Source: an uncultured Ilyobacter sp. (GTDB lineage Bacteria > Fusobacteriota > Fusobacteriia > Fusobacteriales > Fusobacteriaceae). From it: a DNA stretch of 64,000 nucleotides. Shown here piece by piece: positions 59,912-64,000 of this stretch (its first letter is position 1; each line of letters opens with the position of its first letter). The position numbers and the translations under genes are program-made. Below the pieces are notes generated by a model. The model did not search any database. It saw only the letters and a program-made list of their open reading frames with translations, and was not told the DNA's origin. Location: NCBI RefSeq assembly GCF_963668085.1, contig NZ_OY764059.1:1302001-1366000 (forward strand), in the 5' to 3' direction.

Positions 59912-60820
59912 ATGCCTATAGTGATTCCTAAAAAACTGCCTGCCTTCGAAACTCTCAAAGGCGAAAATATATTTGTTATGAATAAATCAAGGGCTTTTCA
60001 GCAAGATATAAGACCACTTAAAATAGTCATTCTTAACCTTATGCCCAATAAAATAGTTACTGAGACCCAACTTCTTCGGCTCTTGGGGAATACTCCCCTA
60101 CAAATAGAAATAACCCTTCTAAAGACGGGAACTTATGCCTCTAAAAATACAAGCCAAGACCACCTCACCAGCTTTTACAAGACTTTTGAAGACATTAAAA
60201 ATCACACCTTTGACGGTCTTATTATAACCGGTGCACCCATTGAACACCTTCAGTTTGAAGATGTTAACTATTGGGAAGAATTAAAAAAGGTTATGGAGTT
60301 TTCAAAATCTAATGTGACATCCACTATGCATATATGCTGGGGGGCTCAAGCTGGACTTTATTATCATTACGGAATACCAAAGTATCCAACAGATAAAAAA
60401 ATCTTTGGGATTTTTAAGCATACAATTCTAAACTTGAAAACAAAACTTACCAGAGGTTTTGACGATGAATTTCTTGTGCCCCATTCAAGACGTACTACGG
60501 TTATGAGAAGCGACATTGAAAAAGTTGCTGAGCTTGAAATCTTGGCTGAATCAGAAGATGCAGGCATCTGTCTTGTAGCAACAAGGGACAGAAAACAGAT
60601 TTTTATCAGCGGACATTTGGAGTATGAAAAGGATACCCTAAAAAATGAGTATTTTAGAGATTTAAACAAGGGACTTTCAATTGATATACCAAAAAATTAT
60701 TTTAAAGATAATAATGCTGAAAATGATCCTGTTGTTACCTGGAGAGCTCATGCTCACCTTCTTTTTTCAAACTGGCTAAATTACTGTGTTTATCAGGAAA
60801 CTCCATATATTTTAAAATAA
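59912..60820 (+). CDS. metA: Homoserine O-acyltransferase MetA (probably acetyl-specific)
   Basis: 302 aa. First step of methionine synthesis from homoserine. The family opening ([20 protein letters not shown]) and catalytic Cys in [16 protein letters not shown] (about 142) are present, with the His in [11 protein letters not shown] and PHSRRT. In the acyl-CoA pocket ([16 protein letters not shown]) a Glu occupies the place where succinyl-specific enzymes have Gly; published work on this family links Glu to acetyl-CoA use. SD AAAGGAGG precedes the ATG. Confidence 0.93.
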   Translation: MPIVIPKKLPAFETLKGENIFVMNKSRAFQQDIRPLKIVILNLMPNKIVTETQLLRLLGNTPLQIEITLLKTGTYASKNTSQDHLTSFYKTFEDIKNHTFDGLIITGAPIEHLQFEDVNYWEELKKVMEFSKSNVTSTMHICWGAQAGLYYHYGIPKYPTDKKIFGIFKHTILNLKTKLTRGFDDEFLVPHSRRTTVMRSDIEKVAELEILAESEDAGICLVATRDRKQIFISGHLEYEKDTLKNEYFRDLNKGLSIDIPKNYFKDNNAENDPVVTWRAHAHLLFSNWLNYCVYQETPYILK

Positions 60821-60871
60821 TTTTTTTTAAAACATAAATATAAATATTTCAAATAAAAATAATTTTATTGA

Positions 60872-60902
60872 AAAACACATCTTGCTAAGATGTGTTTTCA
60901 TT
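60872..60902 (+). terminator. Terminator of metA
   Basis: AAAACACATCTT-GCT-AAGATGTGTTTT hairpin, 52 bp after the metA stop. Confidence 0.82.
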
Positions 60903-61061
60903 TCATTTAGAATAAATTTATCTTTAAATGAATTTATAAAGCTTTGTGAAAATTATTTTTTTTGATTTTAAAAGATAATTTTTTTAAAAGCTATTTCTCT
61001 GAAAAACCGTACATTTTTGTACTAACTTCGCTTATTTTGTTTTTTTTTAAAAAATTTTAAC

Positions 61062-61090
61062 TTGTAATAATTCCAATTTTTGTGTATTAT
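61062..61090 (+). promoter_or_regulatory. Promoter of the SatP-type transporter
   Basis: TTGTAA (61062-61067), 17-bp spacer, TATTAT (61085-61090), giving a leader of about 175 nt. Apart from the metA terminator, no gene or known RNA fold was recognised in 60821-61272. Confidence 0.6.
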
Positions 61091-61272
61091 AGTCAACGTA
61101 CACTTTTTCTTTAAAGATAAATTTCTCTTAATGATTTTTTTCTTTAAGTTTTTTATCAAATGTGTATACGCTAGGCAACTTAATATGGTAGCCATTACAA
61201 CTCATTTATTTTGATTGTAGCAAAAGAGTTTTAGAGGTTACTAAAAAAATAATATCACCAGGGAGGAAAATT

Positions 61273-61842
61273 ATGTCACACGATGCATCACAAGGGAACC
61301 CGGCAGTTGTCGGGTTGGCAGGATTTGGTCTCACGACTATGCTGCTTCAGTTTCACAATGTAGGATGGATGGGACTAGGTCCTGTAGTAGCTTGCGGACT
61401 TGTATTCGGAGGACTGGCTCAGATGATAGCCGGTTTCCAAGAATTCAAATGCGGCAACAACTTTGGTTACAGTGCTTTTGTTTCTTATGGTAGTTTCTGG
61501 ATATCTCTAGGTATTATGTTCCTTTTAAACCATTTTGGAATTTACAAAGCTAGTCATACAGATGTAGGATTTTTCCTAATAGCTTGGACTATGTATACTG
61601 CTGTAATGACAATTCCAGCTATGAAAATCCATGCTGCTATGGGAATCACTTTTATCCTTCTACTAATAGGATTTATACTTCTTGATCTTGCACACTTTGG
61701 ATACCCTGCTCTAACTAAAGTTGCTGGTTATGAACTAATGGTTTGTGCACTTGGAGCTTGGTATATGATGGCCGGAGCTATCTATGCTCAGGTTTTCGGA
61801 AAACCAGTTGTACCTATGGGAAAACCGTTAATTGCTTGTTAA
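61273..61842 (+). CDS. satP: Acetate/succinate transporter of the GPR1/FUN34/YaaH family
   Basis: 189 aa, six membrane helices. The family motif NPAVVGLAGFGLTT lies at the N terminus, and GLAQMIAGFQEFKCGNNFGY and SYGSFWISLGI follow. SatP-type proteins move acetate and succinate with protons or as channels. AGGGAGG lies six bases before the ATG. Single gene with its own promoter and terminator; suits an organism excreting or taking up short organic acids. Confidence 0.92.
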   Translation: MSHDASQGNPAVVGLAGFGLTTMLLQFHNVGWMGLGPVVACGLVFGGLAQMIAGFQEFKCGNNFGYSAFVSYGSFWISLGIMFLLNHFGIYKASHTDVGFFLIAWTMYTAVMTIPAMKIHAAMGITFILLLIGFILLDLAHFGYPALTKVAGYELMVCALGAWYMMAGAIYAQVFGKPVVPMGKPLIAC

Positions 61843-61864
61843 TAATTTGATAACTTTTTACTAT

Positions 61865-61895
61865 AAAAGGTCAGCCGTTTCGGCTGACCTTTTAT
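61865..61895. terminator. Convergent terminator
   Basis: AAAAGGTCAGCCG-TTT-CGGCTGACCTTTT between satP and the DUF1445 gene, symmetric for both strands. Confidence 0.9.
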
Positions 61896-61912
61896 AGTAT
61901 TCTAACTATCGG

Positions 61913-62704
61913 CTACATCAAAGATAATTTTTGATTTTTCAAGTCTGTTATAAACATATAGCCAGGTGCATGAGTTATCATTATTTCAGGTTTTACATTC
62001 ATGGCAACTGCCTGAGGTGTAACACCGCATGCCCAAAACACAGGTATTTCACCATTTTTTATATTCACAGCATCCCCAAAATCAGGGGTGTTTATATCCC
62101 CTATACCTATGGCTTCTGGATCACCAATATGTATAGGCGCCCCGTGAACACCTGGATATCTAGAAGTTATCTGGACAGCTCTCACCACCTCAGAAGTTGG
62201 AAGTGGTCTCATACTTACCACTGTAGGCCCCTCAAATATTCCGGACTTTTCACACTTTATATCAGTAATATACATGGGAACATTTTTCCCCTCAGATATA
62301 TGTCTGACTTCCATCCCCTCATCTATCATGGCAGACTCGAAGGTAAAGCTGCACCCTATAAGAAAAGACACAAAGTCATCTTTCCAGAAGGATTTTATAT
62401 CTTCAAACTCTCCATAAAGTTCTCCATTCTTATAAACTCTGTATTTGGGGATATCTGTTGTTATGTCTGAGCCTGGAGCCATTTTACAAAACTCCTTGCT
62501 GCCCATATCTGCCACTTCTAATATAGGGCACTGCTTTGGGTTCCTCTGGGCAAAAAGGAGAAAATCATAGGCATGGCTCTTTGGAAGTATCACTAGATTC
62601 CCTTGTACATAACCGTGACACATCCCAGCAGTGTTGCTTTTTATTTTTCCACCCCTTATCATTTGTCGAACTTTCAAAGGATCTGCATTTTTAAAATTTT
62701 CCAT
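61913..62704 (-). CDS. YcsI-like DUF1445 protein (putative hydro-lyase / D-glutamate cyclase family)
   Basis: 263 aa. The conserved pieces of the family are GMCHGYVQGNLVILPKSHAYDFLLF, NPKQCPILEV, FLIGCSFTFE and FWACGVTPQAV-AM (quoted in short parts). A mammalian relative turns D-glutamate into 5-oxo-D-proline. In Bacillus, ycsI sits beside ycsG (NRAMP-like) and the 5-oxoprolinase genes; here too an NRAMP-like gene lies 80 bp upstream on the same strand. Activity is inferred, not shown. Confidence 0.85.
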   Translation of the reverse strand: MENFKNADPLKVRQMIRGGKIKSNTAGMCHGYVQGNLVILPKSHAYDFLLFAQRNPKQCPILEVADMGSKEFCKMAPGSDITTDIPKYRVYKNGELYGEFEDIKSFWKDDFVSFLIGCSFTFESAMIDEGMEVRHISEGKNVPMYITDIKCEKSGIFEGPTVVSMRPLPTSEVVRAVQITSRYPGVHGAPIHIGDPEAIGIGDINTPDFGDAVNIKNGEIPVFWACGVTPQAVAMNVKPEIMITHAPGYMFITDLKNQKLSLM

Positions 62705-62783
62705 ACCACCATCTCCAAATCTAACTTTTTTAAAAATTGGACGTGCTTTTTTATAATCTTACCGTGCCTGAACCTTATTTATT

Positions 62784-64000
62784 TTACATTACTCCTAATA
62801 CTCTCAATATGCCTCTTAGTCCAAGACCACATGCCACTAACACTACTATTCCACCTAAAATATTTGTAAGCGGTGAGTTAACATATTTTCCAAGTCTCTT
62901 TTTGTTGTTCATAGCATATAATAGGAAGATGGCAATTACAGGAAGAAGTATTCCATTTGCCGCCTGGGCGAATATAATTGCAGAAAGAGGTTTTAGACCA
63001 ACTGCTGAAAATATTATTCCTATTAAAATAACTGTTGTCCAAATAGCCTCAAATTTCTTGTCTTTAAAGTCAGATTTCCATCCCATTGCTCCTGCCGTTG
63101 CATAGGCTGCCGCTAAAGGTGCCGTTATTGTAGAAGAAAGTCCTGCTGCAAAGAGTCCAAAGGCAAAGAAGTACTTGGCCCAAGAACCAAGAAGCGGTTC
63201 CACTGATTTTGCCATATCTCCTGCATTATTTATGGCTATATTTGTTCCAAAGAATGCTGCAGATGCTGTTATTATTACTGCAATGGAGATTAGTCCACCT
63301 AAAATAATAGAGAGAAAAATATCAGATCTAGACTCTTTTAACCCACTTGCATCTTTCCATCTTTCCTGAACTGCAGAAGAATGAAGGAAAAGATTATAAG
63401 GAACTACAGTTGTTCCAACTAAAGCCATTATAAGAAATACAGAACCCTTAGGAACACTAGGAATAAACATTCCTTTTAATATCTCACTCCAGTCAGGAGC
63501 TACAACTATAGCCGTAGTAATAAAGGTAGCACTCATAAGTACAACTAGTCCGATCAGAAACTTCTCAACAAACTTATAGTTTCCAGTTTTTAAAAGGATA
63601 TAACCTCCAATTCCCATTATAGGACCCCATACATTCATAGATATCCCGCTTATAGCCTCTAGACCGAGAGCTCCTCCTAAAATATTCCCAGTTTCATAGG
63701 CTGCACATCCTATCCCTATTGCAGAAACAACCAAAAATATACTTCCATATTTTGCAATGGGATTGGTAAATTGTTCTCTCAAGGCTGACCCTAGACCTTT
63801 TCTAGTGACAATACCTATTCTTGCTGACATCTCCTGTAAAACCACTGTGGCAAAGATGGAAAATACCATGGCCCAGATAAGTGAATAGCCAAATTTTGCA
63901 CCTGCTATTGATGCGGTAGTGATAGTTCCCGGACCTATAAATGCTGCAGTAACAATGGCAGCAGGTCCCATGGTTTTCAATTTTTGTAGAAACCCCTTTT
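62784..64000 (-). CDS. NRAMP-related transporter, YcsG-like (5' end beyond window)
   Basis: Frame is open to the window edge. The first internal start (TTG 63980) has no ribosome site, and codons upstream (GFLQKLKTM) look like the family's N terminus, so the gene is cut. At least 398 aa and 11 membrane helices are present. In canonical metal-transporting NRAMP proteins TM1 has DPGN and TM6 has MPHN; here the corresponding segments read IGPGTITTAS and VVPYNLFLHSS. The metal-binding Asp and Met are thus replaced, which questions Mn/Fe transport. Pairing with a YcsI-like gene suggests a role linked to 5-oxoproline metabolism. Confidence 0.8.
   Translation of the reverse strand, partial: KGFLQKLKTMGPAAIVTAAFIGPGTITTASIAGAKFGYSLIWAMVFSIFATVVLQEMSARIGIVTRKGLGSALREQFTNPIAKYGSIFLVVSAIGIGCAAYETGNILGGALGLEAISGISMNVWGPIMGIGGYILLKTGNYKFVEKFLIGLVVLMSATFITTAIVVAPDWSEILKGMFIPSVPKGSVFLIMALVGTTVVPYNLFLHSSAVQERWKDASGLKESRSDIFLSIILGGLISIAVIITASAAFFGTNIAINNAGDMAKSVEPLLGSWAKYFFAFGLFAAGLSSTITAPLAAAYATAGAMGWKSDFKDKKFEAIWTTVILIGIIFSAVGLKPLSAIIFAQAANGILLPVIAIFLLYAMNNKKRLGKYVNSPLTNILGGIVVLVACGLGLRGILRVLGVM

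Noticed and set aside
61931..62470. Plus-strand open frame of 179 codons
   Set aside because: Antisense to the YcsI-like gene, which has clear family motifs.

Overview
The window is AT-rich, densely coded bacterial DNA. It encodes a complete lipid A pathway using LpxI, an RND tripartite efflux system, an oxygen-sensitive 2-oxoacid:ferredoxin oxidoreductase, a B12-dependent class II ribonucleotide reductase, a split transketolase and a large SRP RNA with an Alu-like 5' domain. This mix of an outer membrane with anaerobic, Firmicutes-like features fits Fusobacteriota, perhaps near Ilyobacter/Propionigenium (inference; no marker gene was compared).

Layout. 1-2165: end of a purine/xanthine dehydrogenase region (FAD subunit cut by the window edge, under a guanine-type riboswitch; MoeA-like and XdhC-like maturation genes). 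2553-5235: korDABC. 5837-7168: NCS2 purine permease with a second guanine-type riboswitch. 7903-10947: divergent pdxR and pdxST with operator-like repeats. 10963-22041: M23 peptidase, ZIP transporter, then a minus-strand cluster pcrA-lpxC-fabZ-lpxA-lpxI-lpxB-msbA-rph-rdgB. 22083-36586: a GNAT-CDF fusion, SRP RNA, MgtE, an AsmA-like protein, YlmH, PssA, ClC, YibE/F, transketolase halves, RecQ and a radical SAM protein. 36660-42981: marR and an RND efflux operon. 43133-47188: glucose-type PTS (EIICB and two EIIA) around a degenerate Mu-type transposase homologue. 47315-50857: nrdJ with paired NrdR boxes, and mnmH (selU). 51455-57885: a DMT transporter behind a leader peptide/attenuator, then a pantothenate supply block (panF, yhdT, a MarR regulator, panD, panC, panB, panG). 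58097-64000: LysR/racemase pair, metA, satP, and a YcsI/YcsG-like pair.

The most interesting candidates are: (1) a MarR regulator, probably leaderless, whose promoter and that of panGBCD carry the same ACTA-N2-TAGT palindrome between -35 and -10, suggesting a pantothenate regulon; (2) a 17-codon leader ORF with an excellent ribosome site followed by mutually exclusive hairpins that can expose or hide the start of a DMT transporter; (3) a Mu-type transposase relative that has lost a catalytic Asp and sits between two PTS EIIA genes; (4) a guanine-type riboswitch, predicted OFF, on a xanthine dehydrogenase subunit; (5) two copies of a long dispersed intergenic repeat.

Most genes lie on the minus strand, and many junctions overlap by 1-8 nt, indicating operons. 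Most intergenic gaps hold recognisable sigma70-type promoters, hairpin terminators or operators. I saw no tRNA, rRNA, CRISPR array or intact insertion sequence. All assignments come from reading the sequence; no database search was run.
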